From the NCBI RefSeq assembly GCF_029227915.1, contig NC_079883.1, forward strand, positions 18,416,001 through 18,480,000: DNA of 64,000 nucleotides, written 5' to 3'. The notes under the pieces were generated by a model that saw only the letters and a program-made list of their open reading frames with translations, made no database searches and had not been told where the DNA came from. Origin of the DNA: Hydractinia symbiolongicarpus (taxonomy: Eukaryota; Cnidaria; Hydrozoa; Anthoathecata; Hydractiniidae). This document shows, piece after piece, positions 39,201 to 52,971 of the stretch (position 1 is its first letter; every line of letters starts with the position of its first letter). The position numbers were made by a program, and so were the translations under genes.

Positions 39201-42200
39201 TTTGACGGTGTTGTAAAGCCGTGGCGCTATGGAAAACAACTTGGGACTTCGTAGTCCTTTGAGAGTGGAAGGATAAGACCAATGATAACCTGCGCAGGCA
39301 CGTGCAACCACGTGATATACGTGTAAGGCCTTTATTAGTGTACAAGAGGCTATATTACAGCCCTTAGGGGCTTGTACGTGTGGCTGACGCTGTTATAAAG
39401 CCATGGCGCAATGGAAAACGACTTGTGACGTCGTAGTCCATTGAGAGTACATGGACTAGTCCGATCGTAACTTGGGCAGGCACGTGGAACTACGTGATTT
39501 ATGTGTGCGGCCTCTGTTAGGCAGCAAAAGGCCATACTATAGCCTTTAGAGGCCTGTACACGTGGCTGACTGTGTTATAAAGCCATGGCGCAATGGAAAA
39601 CCACTTGGGACGTCGTAGTCCATTGAGAGTGGAAGGATAAGACCAATGGTAACCTGCGCAGGCACGTTCAATCACGTGATATACGTGTAAGGCCTTTATT
39701 TGGTACAAGAGGCTATATTACAGCCCTTAGGGGCCTGTACCTGTAATTGACGGCGTTATAACGCCATGACACAATGGTAAACAACTTGGAACGTCGTAGT
39801 CTATTGAGAGTGGAAGGATTAGACGAATAGTAACCTGCGCAGGCACGTGGAACAACGCGAATTGGGTGTGCGGCCTTTATTAGGCTGCAAAAGGTCATAT
39901 TACAGCCTTTAGAGACCTGTACACGTGGTTGACGGTGTTATAAAGCTGTGGCGCAATTGCAAACAACGTGGGACGTCTTAGTCCATTGAGAGTGGAAAGA
40001 TTAGTCCGATCGTAACTTGCGCAGGCACGTGGAACAACGTGATTTATGTGTACGGTCTCTATTAGGCAGCAAAAGGCCATACTATAGCCTTTAGAGGCAT
40101 GTACACGTGGCTGACTGTGTTATAAAGCCACGGCGCAATGGAAAACAACTTGGGACTTCGTAGTCCTTTGAGAGTGGAAGGATAAGACCAATGATAACCT
40201 GTGCAGGCACGTGCAACCACGTGATATACGTGTAAGGCCTTTATTAGTGTACAAGAGGCTATATTACAGCCCTTAGGGGCTTGTACGTGTGGCTGACGCT
40301 GTTATAAAGCCATGGCGCAATGAAAAACTACTTGGGACGTCGTAGTTCATTGAGAGTGGAAGGATAAGACCAACGGTAACCTGCACAGGCAGGTGGAACC
40401 ACGTGATATACGTGTAAGGCTTTTATTAGGCTGCAAGAGGCTATATTACAGTCGTTAGACGCATGTACTTGTAGTTAACGGTGTTATAACGCCATGGCGC
40501 AATGGAAAACGACTTGTGACGTCGTAGTCCATTGAGAGTGGAAGGATAAGACCAATGGTAACCTGCGCAGGGACGTGCAACCACGTGATATACGTGTAAG
40601 GCCTTTATTAGGCTGCAAGAGGCCATATTACAGTCGTTAGACGCATGTACTTGTAGTTAACGGTGTTATAACGCCATGGCGCAATGGAAAACGACTTGTG
40701 ACGTCGTAGTCCATTGAGAGTGGAAGGATTAGACCAATGGTAACCTGCGCAGGCACGTGGAACAACGTGATTTATGTATACGGACTTTATTAGGCCGCAA
40801 AAGGCCATATTACAGCCTTTAGGGACCTGTACACGTGTTTGACGGTGTTGTAAAGCCGTGGCGCTATGGAAAACAACTTGGGACTTCGTAGTCCTTTGAG
40901 AGTGGAAGGATAAGACCAATGATAACCTGCGCAGGCACGTGCAACCACGTGATATACGTGTAAGGCCTTTATTAGTGTACAAGAGGCTATATTACAGCCC
41001 TTAGGGGCTTGTACGTGTGGCTGACGCTGTTATAAAGCCATGGCGCAATGAAAAACTACTTGGGACGTCGTAGTTCATTGAGAGTGGAAGGATAAGACCA
41101 ATGGTAACCTGCACAGGCACGTGGAACCACGTGATATACGTGTAAGGCCTTTATTAGGCTGCAAGAGGCCATATTACAGTCGTTAGACGCATGTACTTGT
41201 AGTTAACGGTGTTATAACGCCATGGCGCAATGGAAAACGACTTGTGACGTCGTAGTCCATTGAGAGTGGAAGGATAAGACCAATGGTAACCTGTGCAGGG
41301 ACGTGCAACCACGTGATATACGTGTAAGGCCTTTATTAGGCTGCAAGAGGCCATATTACAGTCGTTAGACGCATGTACTTGTAGTTAACGGTGTTATAAC
41401 GCCATGGCGCAATGGAAAACGACTTGTGACGTCGTAGTCCATTGAGAATGGAAGGATTAGACCAATGGTAACCTGCGCAGGCACGTGGAACAACGTGATT
41501 TATGTATACGGACTTTATTAGGCTGCAAAAGGCCATATTACAGCCTTTAGGGATCTGTACACCTGTTTGACGGTGTTTTAAAGCCGTGGCGCTATGGAAA
41601 ACAACTTGGGACTTCGTAGTCCTTTGAGAGTGGAAGGATAAGACCAATGATAACCTGCGCAGGCACGTGCAACCACTTGATATACGTGGAAGGTCTTTAT
41701 TAGGCCGCAAGAGGCCATATTACAGTCGTTAGACGCATGTACTCGTAGTTAACGGTGTTATAACGCCATGACGTAACGGAAAACGGCTTGGGACGTCGTA
41801 GTCCATTGAGAGGGGAAGGATTAGACCAATGGTAACCTGCGCAGGAACGTGCAACCACGTGATATACGTGTAAGGCCTTTATTAGTGTACAAGAGGCTAT
41901 ATTACAGCCCTTAGGGGCCTGTACCTGTAATTGACGGCGTTATAACGCCATGACACAATGGTAAACAACTTGGAACGTCGTAGTCTATTGAGAGTGGAAG
42001 GATTAGACGAATAGTAACCTGCGCAGGCATGTGGAACAACGCGAATTGGGTGTACGGCCTTTGTTAGGCTGCAAAAGGTCATATTACAGCCTTTAGAGAC
42101 CTGTACACGTGGTTGACGGTGTTATAAAGCTGTGGCGCAATTGCAAACAACTTGGGACGTCTTAGTCCATTGAGAGTGGAAAGATTAGTCCGATCGTAAC

Positions 42201-45100
42201 TTGCGCAGGCACGTGGAACAACGTGATTTATGTGTACGGCCTCTATTAGGCAGCAAAAGGCCATACTATAGCCTTTAGAGGCATGTACACGTGGCTGACT
42301 GTGTTATAAAGCCATGGCGCAATGGAAAACAACTTGGGACTTCGTAGTCCTTTGAGAGTGGAAGGATAAGACCAATGATAACCTGCGCAGGCACGTGCAA
42401 CCACGTGATATACGTGTAAGGCCTTTATTAGTGTACAAGAGGCTATATTACAGCCCTTAGGGGCTTGTACGTGTGGCTGACGCTGTTATAAAGCCATGGC
42501 GCAATGGAAAACTACTTGGGACGTCGTAGTTCTTTGAGAGTGTAAGGAGAAGACCAATGGTAACCTGCGCAGGCACGTGCAACCACGTGATATACGTGTA
42601 AGGCCTTTACTAGGTCGCAAGAGGCCATATTACAGTGGTTAGACGCATGTACTTGTAGTTAACGGTGTTATAACGCCATGGCGCAATGGAAAACGACTTG
42701 TGACGTCGTAGTCCATTGAGAGTGGAAGGATTAGACCAATGGTAACCTGCGCAGGCACGTGGAACAACGTGATTTATGTATACGGACTTTATTAGGCCGC
42801 AAAAGGCCATATTACAGCCTTTAGGGACCTGTACACGTGTTTGACGGTGTTGTAAAGCCGTGGCGCTATGGAAAACAACTTGGGACTTCGTAGTCCTTTG
42901 AGAGTGGAAGGATAAGACCAATGATAACCTGCGCAGGCACGTGCAACCACGTGATATACGTGTAAGGCCTTTATTAGTGTACAAGAGGCTATATACAGCC
43001 CTTAGGGGCTTGTACGTGTGGCTGACGCTGTTATAAAGCCATGGCGCAATGAAAAACTACTTGGGACGTCGTAGTTCATTGAGAGTGGAAGGATAAGACC
43101 AATGGTAACCTGCACAGGCACGTGGAACCACGTGATATACGTGTAAGGCCTTTGTTAGGCTGCAAGAGGCCATATTACAGTCGTTAGACGCATGTACTCG
43201 TAGTTAACGGTGTTATAACGCCATGGCGCAATGGAAAACGACTTGTGACGTCGTAGTCCATTGAGAGTGGAAGGATAAGACCAATGGTAACCTGCGCAGG
43301 GACGTGCAACCACGTGATATACGTGTAAGGCCCCTATTAGGCTGCAAGAGGCCTGCATATTACAGTCGTTAGACGCATGTACTTGTAGTTAACGGTGTTA
43401 TAACGCCATGGCGCAATGGAAAACGACTTGTGACGTCGTAGTCCATTGAGAGTGGAAGGATTAGACCAATGGTAACCTGCGCAGGCACGTGGAACAACGT
43501 GATTTATGTATACGGACTTTACTAGGCCGCAAAAGGCCATATTACAGCCTTTAGGGACCTGTACACGTGTTTGACGGTGTTGTAAAGCCGTGGCGCTATG
43601 GAAAACAACTTGGGACTTCGTAGTCCTTTGAGAGTGGAAGGATAAGACCAATGATAACCTGCGCAGGCACGTGCAACCACGTGATATACGTGTAAGGCCT
43701 TTATTAGTGTACAAGAGGCTATATTACAGCCCTTAGGGGCTTGTACGTGTGGCTGACGCTGTTATAAAGCCATGGCGCAATGGAAAACGACTTGTGACGT
43801 CGTAGTCCATTGAGAGTACATGGACTAGTCCGATCGTAACTTGGGCAGGCACGTGGAACTACGTGATTTATGTGTGCGGCCTCTGTTAGGCAGCAAAAGG
43901 CCATACTATAGCCTTTAGAGGTCTGTACACGTGGCTGACTGTGTTATAAAGCCATGGCGCAATGGAAAACCACTTGGGACGTCGTAGTCCATTGAGAGTG
44001 GAAGGATAAGACCAATGGTAACCTGCGCAGGCACGTTCAACCACGTGATATACGTGTAAGGCCTTTATTTGGTACAAGAGGCTATATTACAGCCCTTAGG
44101 GGCCTGTACCTGTAATTGACGGCGTTATAACGCCATGACACAATGGTAAACAACTTGGAACGTCGTAGTCTATTGAGAGTGGAAGGATTAGACGAATAGT
44201 AACCTGCGCAGGCACGTGGAACAACGCGAATTGGGTGTGCGGCCTTTATTAGGCTGCAAAAGGTCATATTACAGCCTTTAGAGACCTGTACACGTGGTTG
44301 ACGGTGTTATAAAGCTGTGGCGCAATTGCAAACAACGTGGGACGTCTTAGTCCATTGAGAGTGGAAAGATTAGTCCGATCGTAACTTGCGCAGGCACGTG
44401 GAACAACGTGATTTATGTGTACGGTCTCTATTAGGCAGCAAAAGGCCATACTATAGCCTTTAGAGGCATGTACACGTGGCTGACTGTGTTATAAAGCCAT
44501 GGCGCAATGGAAAACAACTTGGGACTTCGTAGTCCTTTGAGAGTGGAAGGATAAGACCAATGATAACCTGTGCAGGCACGTGCAACCACGTGATATACGT
44601 GTAAGGCCTTTATTAGTGTACAAGAGGCTATATTACAGCCCTTAGGGGCTTGTACGTGTGGCTGACGCTGTTATAAAGCCATGGCGCAATGAAAAACTAC
44701 TTGGGACGTCGTAGTTCATTGAGAGTGGAAGGATAAGACCAACGGTAACCTGCACAGGCAGGTGGAACCACGTGATATACGTGTAAGGCTTTTATTAGGC
44801 TGCAAGAGGCTATATTACAGTCGTTAGACGCATGTACTTGTAGTTAACGGTGTTATAACGCCATGGCGCAATGGAAAACGACTTGTGACGTCGTAGTCCA
44901 TTGAGAGTGGAAGGATAAGACCAATGGTAACCTGCGCAGGGACGTGCAACCACGTGATATACGTGTAAGGCCTTTATTAGGCTGCAAGAGGCCATATTAC
45001 AGTCGTTAGACGCATGTACTTGTAGTTAACGGTGTTATAACGCCATGGCGCAATGGAAAACGACTTGTGACGTCGTAGTCCATTGAGAGTGGAAGGATAA
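36266..45100 (+). repeat. 4369-bp, 24-monomer higher-order repeat, two copies
   Basis: Many points pair at 4369 bp: 36785/41154, 37528/41897, 38241/42610, 38968/43337, 39713/44082 and 40441/44810. Twenty-four monomers give 4368; the net +1 is a 3-bp TGC insertion (38985, 43355), a 1-bp loss in TATATACAG (38625, 42994) and a 1-bp loss in TTATTTGGTAC (39700, 44069). I noticed roughly ten single-base differences between the copies, such as GTGTCGCTG near 36650 against GTGTGGCTG, so they are about 99.7-99.8% identical. Confidence 0.9.
36873..37054 (+). repeat. Reference 182-bp monomer (TCGTTAGACG subtype)
   Basis: This is a clean example of the commonest subtype in the second half of the window. 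In order it carries GACGTC, TCCATTGAGAG, CCAATGG, TGCGCAGG, an ACGTG cluster, AGGCCTTTATTAGG, AGAGGCCATATTACAG, TCGTTAGACG, GTTAAC, GTTATAACGCCATGGCG and an A4 tract. Hand count gives 86 G+C of 182 and 12 CpG. With 35 C and 51 G that is a CpG observed/expected ratio of about 1.2. The length is close to one nucleosome plus linker. Confidence 0.9.
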
Positions 45101-45840
45101 GACCAATGCTAACCTGCGCAGGCTCGTTCAACCACGTGATATACGTGTAAGGCCTTTATTAGGGTACAAGAGGCTATATTACAGCCCTTAGGGGCCTGTA
45201 CCTGTAATTGACGGCGTTATAACGCCATGACACAATGGTAAACAACTTGGAACGTCGTAGTCTATTGAGAGTGGAAGGATTAGACGAATAGTAACCTGCG
45301 CAGGCACGTGGAACAACGCGAATTGGGTGTGCGGCCTTTATTAGGCTGCAAAAGGTCATATTACAGCCTTTAGAGACCTGTACACGTGGTTGACGGTGTT
45401 ATAAAGCTGTGGCGCAATTGCAAACAACGTGGGACGTCTTAGTCCATTGAGAGTGGAAAGATTAGTCCGATCGTAACTTGCGCAGGCACGTGGAACAACG
45501 TGATTTATGTGTACGGCCTCTATTAGGCAGCAAAAGGCCATACTATAGCCTTTAGAGGCATGTACACGTGGCTGACTGTGTTATAAAGCCATGGCGCAAT
45601 GGAAAACAACTTGGGACTTCGTAGTCCTTTGAGAGTGGAAGGATAAGACCAATGATAACCTGTGCAGGCACGTGCAACCACGTGATATACGTGTAAGGCC
45701 TTTATTAGTGTACAAGAGGCTATATTACAGCCCTTAGGGGCTTGTACGTGTGGCTGACGCTGTTATAAAGCCATGGCGCAATGAAAAACTACTTGGGACG
45801 TCGTAGTTCATTGAGAGTGGAAGGATAAGACCAACGGTAA
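44072..45840 (+). repeat. 1092-bp (six-monomer) partial duplication
   Basis: 44082 pairs with 45174 and 44264 with 45356 at 1092 bp, with matching sequence over about 44072-44748 and 45164-45840. The shared rare marker is AACAACGTGGGACGTC. The duplication overlaps the right end of the 4369-bp HOR and carries the array past it. Confidence 0.75.
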
Positions 45841-47159
45841 CCTGCGCAGGGACGTGCAACCACGTGATATACGTGTAAGGCCTTTATTAGGCTGCAAGAG
45901 GCCATATTACAGTCGTTAGACGCATGTACTTGTAGTTAACGGTGTTATAACGCCATGGCGCAATGGAAAACGACTTGTGACGTCGTAGTCCATTGAGAGT
46001 GGAAGGATAAGACCAATGGTAAACTGCGCAGGCACGTGGAACAACGTGATTCATGTATGCGGACTTTATTAGGCAGCAAAAGGCCATATTACAGCCTTTA
46101 GGGGCCTGTACACGTGTTTGACGGTGTTGTAAAGCCGTGGCGCTATGGAAAACAACTTGGGACTTCGTAGTCCTTTGAGATTGGAAGGATAAGACCAATG
46201 ATAACCTGCGCAGGCATGTGCAACCGCGTGATATATGTGTAAGGCCCTTATTAGTGTACAAGAGGCTATATTACAGCCCTTAGGGGCTTGTACGTGTGGC
46301 TGACGCTGTTATAAAGCCATGGCGCAATGAAAAACTACTTGGGACGTCGTAGTTCATTGAGAGTGGAAGGAGAAGACTAATGGTAACCTGCGCAGGCACG
46401 TGCTACCACATGACATATGTGTAAGGCCTTTATTAGGCTGCAAGAGGCCATATTACAGTCGTTAGACGCATGTACCCGTAGTTAACGGTGTTATAACGCC
46501 ATGGCGCAATGGAAAACAACTTGGGACGTCGAAGTTCATTGAGAGTGGAAGGATAAGACCAATGGTAACCTGCGCAGGCACGTGCAACCACGTGATATAC
46601 GCGTAAGGCCTTTATTAGGGTACAAGAGGCTATATTACAGCCCTTAGGGGCCTGTACCTGTAATTGACGGCGTTATAACGCCATGACACAATGGTAAACA
46701 ACTTGGAACGTCGTAGTCCATTGAGAGTGGAAGGATTAGACGAATAGTAACCTGCGCAGGCACGTGGAACAACGCGAATTGGGTGTACGGCCTTTATTAG
46801 GCTGCAAAAGGTCATATTACAGCCTTCAGAGACCTGTACACGTGGTTGACGGTGTTATAAAGCTGTGGCGCAATTGCAAACAACTTGGGACGTCTTAGTC
46901 CATTGAGAGTGGAAAGATTAGTCCGATCGTAACTTGTGCAGGCACGTGGAACAACGTGATTTATGTGTACGGCCTCTATTAGGCAGCAAAAGGCCATACT
47001 ATAGCCTTTAGAGGCATGTACACGTGGCTGACTGTGTTATAAAGCCATGGCGCAATGGAAAACAACTTGGGACTTCGTAGTCATTTGAGAGTGGAAGGAT
47101 AAGACCAATGATAACCTGCGCAGGCACGTGCAACCATGTGATATACGTGTAAGGTACTT
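45841..47159 (+). repeat. Connecting satellite block
   Basis: About seven monomers. 45887-46250 is repeated at 51165-51528 (5278 bp, 29 monomers). The rest is the GATTAGACGAATAG cassette followed by a CCTTTGAG-type monomer. There is no gene and no local HOR. Confidence 0.75.
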
Positions 47160-47802
47160 ATTAGTGTACAAGAGGCTATATCACAACCCTTAGGGGCTTT
47201 TACGTGTGGCTGACGCTGTTATAAAGCCATGGCGCAATGAAAAACTACTTGGGACGTCGTAGTTCATTGAGAGTGGAAGGAGAAGACTAATGGTAACCTG
47301 CGCAGGCACGTGCAACCACGTGATATATGTGTAAGGCCTTTATTAGGCTGCAAAAGGCCATATTACAGTCGTTAGACGCATGTACCCGTAGTTAACGGTG
47401 TTATAACGCCATGGCGCAATGGAAAACAACTTGGGACGTCGTAGTCCATTGAAAATGGAAGGATAAGACCAATGGTAACCTGCGCAGGGACGTGCAACCA
47501 CGTGATATACGTGTAAGGCCTTCATTAGTGTACAAGAAGCCATATTACAGTCGTTAGACGCATGTACTCGTAGTTAACGGTGTTATAACGCCATGGCGCA
47601 ATGGAAAACGACTTGTGGCGTCGTAGTCCATTGAGAGTACATGGACTAGTCCGATCGTAACTGGGGCAGGCACGTGGAACTACGTGATTTATGTGTGCGG
47701 CCTCTGTTAGGCAGCAAAAGGCCATACTATAGCCTTTAGAGGCCTGTACACGTGGCTGACTGTGTTATAAAGCCATGGCGCAATGGAAAACCACTTGGGA
47801 CG

Positions 47803-47984
47803 TCGTAGTGCATTGAGAGTGGAAGGATTACACCAATGCTAACCTGTGCAGGCACGTGCAACCACTTGATATACGTGTAAGGTCTTTATTAGGCTGCAAG
47901 AGGCCATACTACAGTCGTTAGACGCATGTACTCGTAGTTAACGGTGTTATAACGCCATGTCGCAACGGAAAACGACTTGGGACG
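47803..47984 (+). repeat. Monomer subtype with GTGCATTGAGAG and GGATTACACC
   Basis: 182-bp monomer recognised by TAGTGCATTGAG, GGATTACACCAATGC, CCTGTGCAGG and CCACTTGATATACG (the usual CACGTG is CACTTG). It follows the GGCCTCTGTTAGGCAGC subtype and recurs in the dispersed block with copies near 35430, 52170, 60330 and 63770. Confidence 0.8.
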
Positions 47985-48704
47985 TCGTAGTCCATTGAGA
48001 GGGGAAGGATTAGACCAATGGTAACCTGCGCAGGCACGTGCAACCACGTGATATGCGTGTAAGGCCTTTATTAGGCTGCAAGAGGTCATATTGCAGTCGT
48101 TAGACGCATGTACTCGTAGTTAACGGTGTTATAACGCCATGACGTAACGGAAAACGGCTTGGGACGTCGTAGTCCATTGAGAGGGGAAGGATTAGACCAA
48201 TGGTAACCTGCGCAGGCACGTGGAACAACGTGATTCATGTATGCGGACTTTATTAGGCAGCAAAAGGCCATATTACAGCCTTTAGGGTCCTGTACACGTG
48301 TTTGACGGTGTTGTAAAGCCGTGGCGCTATGGAAAACAACTTGGGACTTCGTAGTCCTTTGAGATTGGAAGGATAAGACCAATGATAACCTGCGCAGGCA
48401 TGTGCAACCGCGTGATATACGTGTAAGGCCCTTATTAGTGTACAAGAGGCTATATTACAGCCCTTAGGGGCTTGTACGTGTGGCTGACGCTGTTATAAAG
48501 CCATGGCGCAATGAAAAACTACTTGGGACGTCGTAGTTCATTGAGAGTGGAAGGAGAAGACTAATGGTAACCTGCGCAGGCACGTGCAACCACGTGACAT
48601 ATGTGTAAGGCCTTTATTAGGCTGCAAGAGGCCATATTACAGTCGTTAGACGCATGTACCCGTAGTTAACGGTGTTATAACGCCATGGCGCAATGGAAAA
48701 CAAC

Positions 48705-50903
48705 TTGGGACGTCGTAGTCCATTGAGAGTGGAAGGATAAGACCAATGGTAACCTGCGCAGGCACGTGCAACCACGTGATATACGCGTAAGGCCTTTATT
48801 AGGGTACAAGAGGCTATATTACAGCCCTTAGGGGCCTGTACCTGTAATTGACGGCGTTATAACGCCATGACACAATGGTAAACAACTTGGAACGTCGTAG
48901 TCTATTGAGAGTGGAAGGATTAGACGAATAGTAACCTGCGCAGGCACGTGGAACAACGCGAATTGGGTGTACGGCCTTTATTAGGCTGCAAAAGGTCATA
49001 TTACAGCCTTCAGAGACCTGTACACGTGATTGACGGTGTTATAAAGCTGTGGCGCAATTGCAAACAACTTGGGACATCTTAGTCCATTGAGAGTGGAAAG
49101 ATTAGTCCGATCGTAACTTGCGCAGGCACGTGGAACAACGTGATTTATGTGTACGGCCTCTATTAGGCAGCAAAAGGCCATACTATAGCCTTTAGAGGCA
49201 TGTACACGTGGCTGACTGTGTTATAAAGCCATGGCGCAATGGAAAACAACTTGGGACTTTGTAGTCCTTTGAGAGTGGAAGGATAAGACCAATGATAACC
49301 TTCGCAGGCACGTGCAACCATGTGATATACGTGTAAGGCCTTTATTAGGCTGCAAGAGGCCATATTACAGTCGTTAGACGCGTGTACTTGTAGTTAACGG
49401 TGTTATAACGCCATGGCGCAATGGAAAACGACTTGTGACGTCGGAGTCCATTGAGAGTGGAAGGATTAGACCAATGGTAACCTGCGAAGGCACGTGGAAC
49501 AACGTGATTTATGTATACGGACTTTATTAGGCCGCAAAAGGCCATATTACAGCTTTTAGGGGCCTGTACACGTGGCTGACGCTGTTATAAAGCCATGGCG
49601 CAATGGTAATCAACTGGGGACGTCGTAGTCCATTGAGAGTGGAAGGATTAGACCAATGATAACCTGCGCAGGCACGTGGAACAACGTGATTTATGTGTAC
49701 GGACTTTATTAAGCCGCAAAAGGCCATATTACAGCCTTTAGGGGCCTGTACACGTGGCTGACTGTGTTATAAAGCCATGACGCAATGGAAAACCACTTGG
49801 GACGTCGTAGTCCATTGAGAGTGGAAGGATAAGACCAATGGTAACCTGCGCAGGCACGTGCAACCACGTGATATACGCGTAAGGCCTTTATTAGGGTACA
49901 AGAGGCTATATTACAGCCCTTAGGGGCCTGTACCTGTAATTGACGGCGTTATAACGCCATGACACAATGGTAAACAACTTGGAACGTCGTAGTCTATTGA
50001 GAGTGGAAGGATTAGACGAATAGTAACCTGCGCAGGCACGTGGAACAACGCGAATTGGGTGTACGGCCTTTATTAGGCTGCAAAAGGTCATATTACAGCC
50101 TTCAGAGACCTGTACACGTGATTGACGGTGTTATAAAGCTGTGGCGCAATTGCAAACAACTTGGGACGTCTTAGTCCATTGAGAGTGGAAAGATTAGTCC
50201 GATCGTAACTTGCGCAGGCACGTGGAACAACGTGATTTATGTGTACGGCCTCTATTAGGCAGCAAAAGGCCATACTATAGCCTTTAGAGGCATGTACACG
50301 TGGCTGACTGTGTTATAAAGCCATGGCGCAATGGAAAACAACTTGGGACTTTGTAGTCCTTTGAGAGTGGAAGGATAAGACCAATGATAACCTTCGCAGG
50401 CACGTGCAACCATGTGATATACGTGTAAGGCCTTTATTAGGCTGCAAGAGGCCATATTACAGTCGTTAGACGCGTGTACTTGTAGTTAACGGTGTTATAA
50501 CGCCATGGCGCAATGGAAAACGACTTGTGACGTCGGAGTCCATTGAGAGTGGAAGGATTAGACCAATGGTAACCTGCGAAGGCACGTGGAACAACGTGAT
50601 TTATGTATACGGACTTTATTAGGCCGCAAAAGGCCATATTACAGCTTTTAGGGGCCTGTACACGTGGCTGACGCTGTTATAAAGCCATGGCGCAATGGTA
50701 ATCAACTGGGGACGTCGTAGTCCATTGAGAGTGGAAGGATTAGACCAATGATAACCTGCGCAGGCACGTGGAACAACGTGATTTATGTGTACGGACTTTA
50801 TTAAGCCGCAAAAGGCCATATTACAGCCTTTAGGGGCCTGTACACGTGGCTGACTGTGTTATAAAGCCATGACGCAATGGAAAACCACTTGGGACGTCGT
50901 AGT
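48705..50903 (+). repeat. 1092-bp (six-monomer) duplication, two copies
   Basis: 48814/49906, 48996/50088, 49345/50437 and 49527/50619 pair at 1092 bp. The copies share rare markers: CTTCAGAGACC, GACTTTGTAGTCC, CTGCGAAGGC and CAACTGGGGAC. I noticed one difference, GGGACATCTT near 49073 against GGGACGTCTT one period later. This duplication is nested between the two halves of the 4368-bp repetition. Confidence 0.87.
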
Positions 50904-52971
50904 TCTTTGAGAGTGGAAGGATAAGACCAACGGTAACCTGCGCAGGGACGTGCAACCACGTGATATACGTGTAAGGCCTTTATTAGTGTACAAGAGGCTA
51001 TATTACAGCCCTTAGGGGCTTGTACGTGTGGCTGACGCTGTTATAAAGCCATGGCGCAATGAAAAACTACTTGGGACGTCGTAGTTCATTGAGAGTGGAA
51101 GGATAAGACCAACGGTAACCTGCGCAGGGACGTGCAACCACGTGATATACGTGTAAGGCCTTTATTAGGCTGCAAGAGGCCATATTACAGTCGTTAGACG
51201 CATGTACTTGTAGTTAACGGTGTTATAACGCCATGGCGCAATGGAAAACGACTTGTGACGTCGTAGTCCATTGAGAGTGGAAGGATAAGACCAATGGTAA
51301 ACTGCGCAGGCACGTGGAACAACGTGATTCATGTATGCGGACTTTATTAGGCAGCAAAAGGCCATATTACAGCCTTTAGGGGCCTGTACACGTGTTTGAC
51401 GGTGTTGTAAAGCCGTGGCGCTATGGAAAACAACTTGGGACTTCGTAGTCCTTTGAGATTGGAAGGATAAGACCAATGATAACCTGCGCAGGCATGTGCA
51501 ACCGCGTGATATACGTGTAAGGCCCTTATTAGTGTACAAGAGGCTATATCACAACCCTTAGGGGCTTTTACGTGTGGCTGACGCTGTTATAAAGCCATGG
51601 CGCAATGAAAAACTACTTGGGACGTCGTAGTTCATTGAGAGTGGAAGGAGAAGACTAATGGTAACTTGCGCAGGCACGTGCAACCACGTGATATATGTGT
51701 AAGGCCTTTATTAGGCTGCAAAAGGCCATATTACAGTCGTTAGACGCATGTACCCGTAGTTAACGGTGTTATAACGCCATGGCGCAATGGAAAACAACTT
51801 GTGACGTCGTAGTCCATTGAAAATGGAAGGATAAGACCAATGGTAACCTGCGCAGGGACGTGCAACCACGTGATATACGTGTAAGGCCTTCATTAGTGTA
51901 CAAGAAGCCATATTACAGTCGTTAGACGCATGTACTCGTAGTTAACGGTGTTATAACGCCATGGCGCAATGGAAAACGACTTGTGGCGTCGTAGTCCATT
52001 GAGAGTACATGGACTAGTCCGATCGTAACTGGGGCAGGCACGTGGAACTACGTGATTTATGTGTGCGGCCTCTGTTAGGCAGCAAAAGGCCATACTATAG
52101 CATTTAGAGGCCTGTACACGTGGCTGACTGTGTTATAAAGCCATGGCGCAATGGAAAACCACTTGGGACGTCGTAGTGCATTGAGAGTGGAAGGATTACA
52201 CCAATGCTAACCTGTGCAGGCACGTGCAACCACTTGATATACGTGTAAGGTCTTTATTAGGCTGCAAGAGGCCATACTACAGTCGTTAGACGCATGTACT
52301 CGTAGTTAACGGTGTTATAACGCCATGTCGCAACGGAAAACGACTTGGGACGTCGTAGTCCATTGAGAGGGGAAGGATTAGACCAATGGTAACCTGCGCA
52401 GGCACGTGCAACCACGTGATATGCGTGTAAGGCCTTTATTAGGCTGCAAGAGGTCATATTGCAGTCGTTAGACGCATGTACTTGTAGTTAACGGTGTTAT
52501 AAAGCCATAGCGCAATGGAAAACGACTTGTGACGTCGTAGTCCATTGAGAGTGGAAGGATTAGACCAATGGTAACCTGCGCAGGCACGTGGAACAACGTG
52601 ATTCATGTATGCGGACTTTATTAGGCAGCAAAAGGCCATATTACAGCCTTTAGGGGCCTGTACACGTGTTTGACGGTGTTGTAAAGCCGTGGCGCTATGG
52701 AAAACAACTTCGGACTTCGTAGTCCTTTGAGATTGGAAGGATAAGACCAATGATAACCTGCGCAGGCATGTGCAACCGCGTGATATACGTGTAAGGCCCT
52801 TATTAGTGTACAAGAGGCTATATTACAGCCCTTAGGGGCTTGTACGTGTGGCTGACGCTGTTATAAAGCCATGGCGCAATGAAAAACTACTTGGGACGTC
52901 GTAGTTCATTGAGAGTGGAAGGAGAAGACTAATGGTAACCTGCGCAGGCACGTGCAACCACGTGACATATG

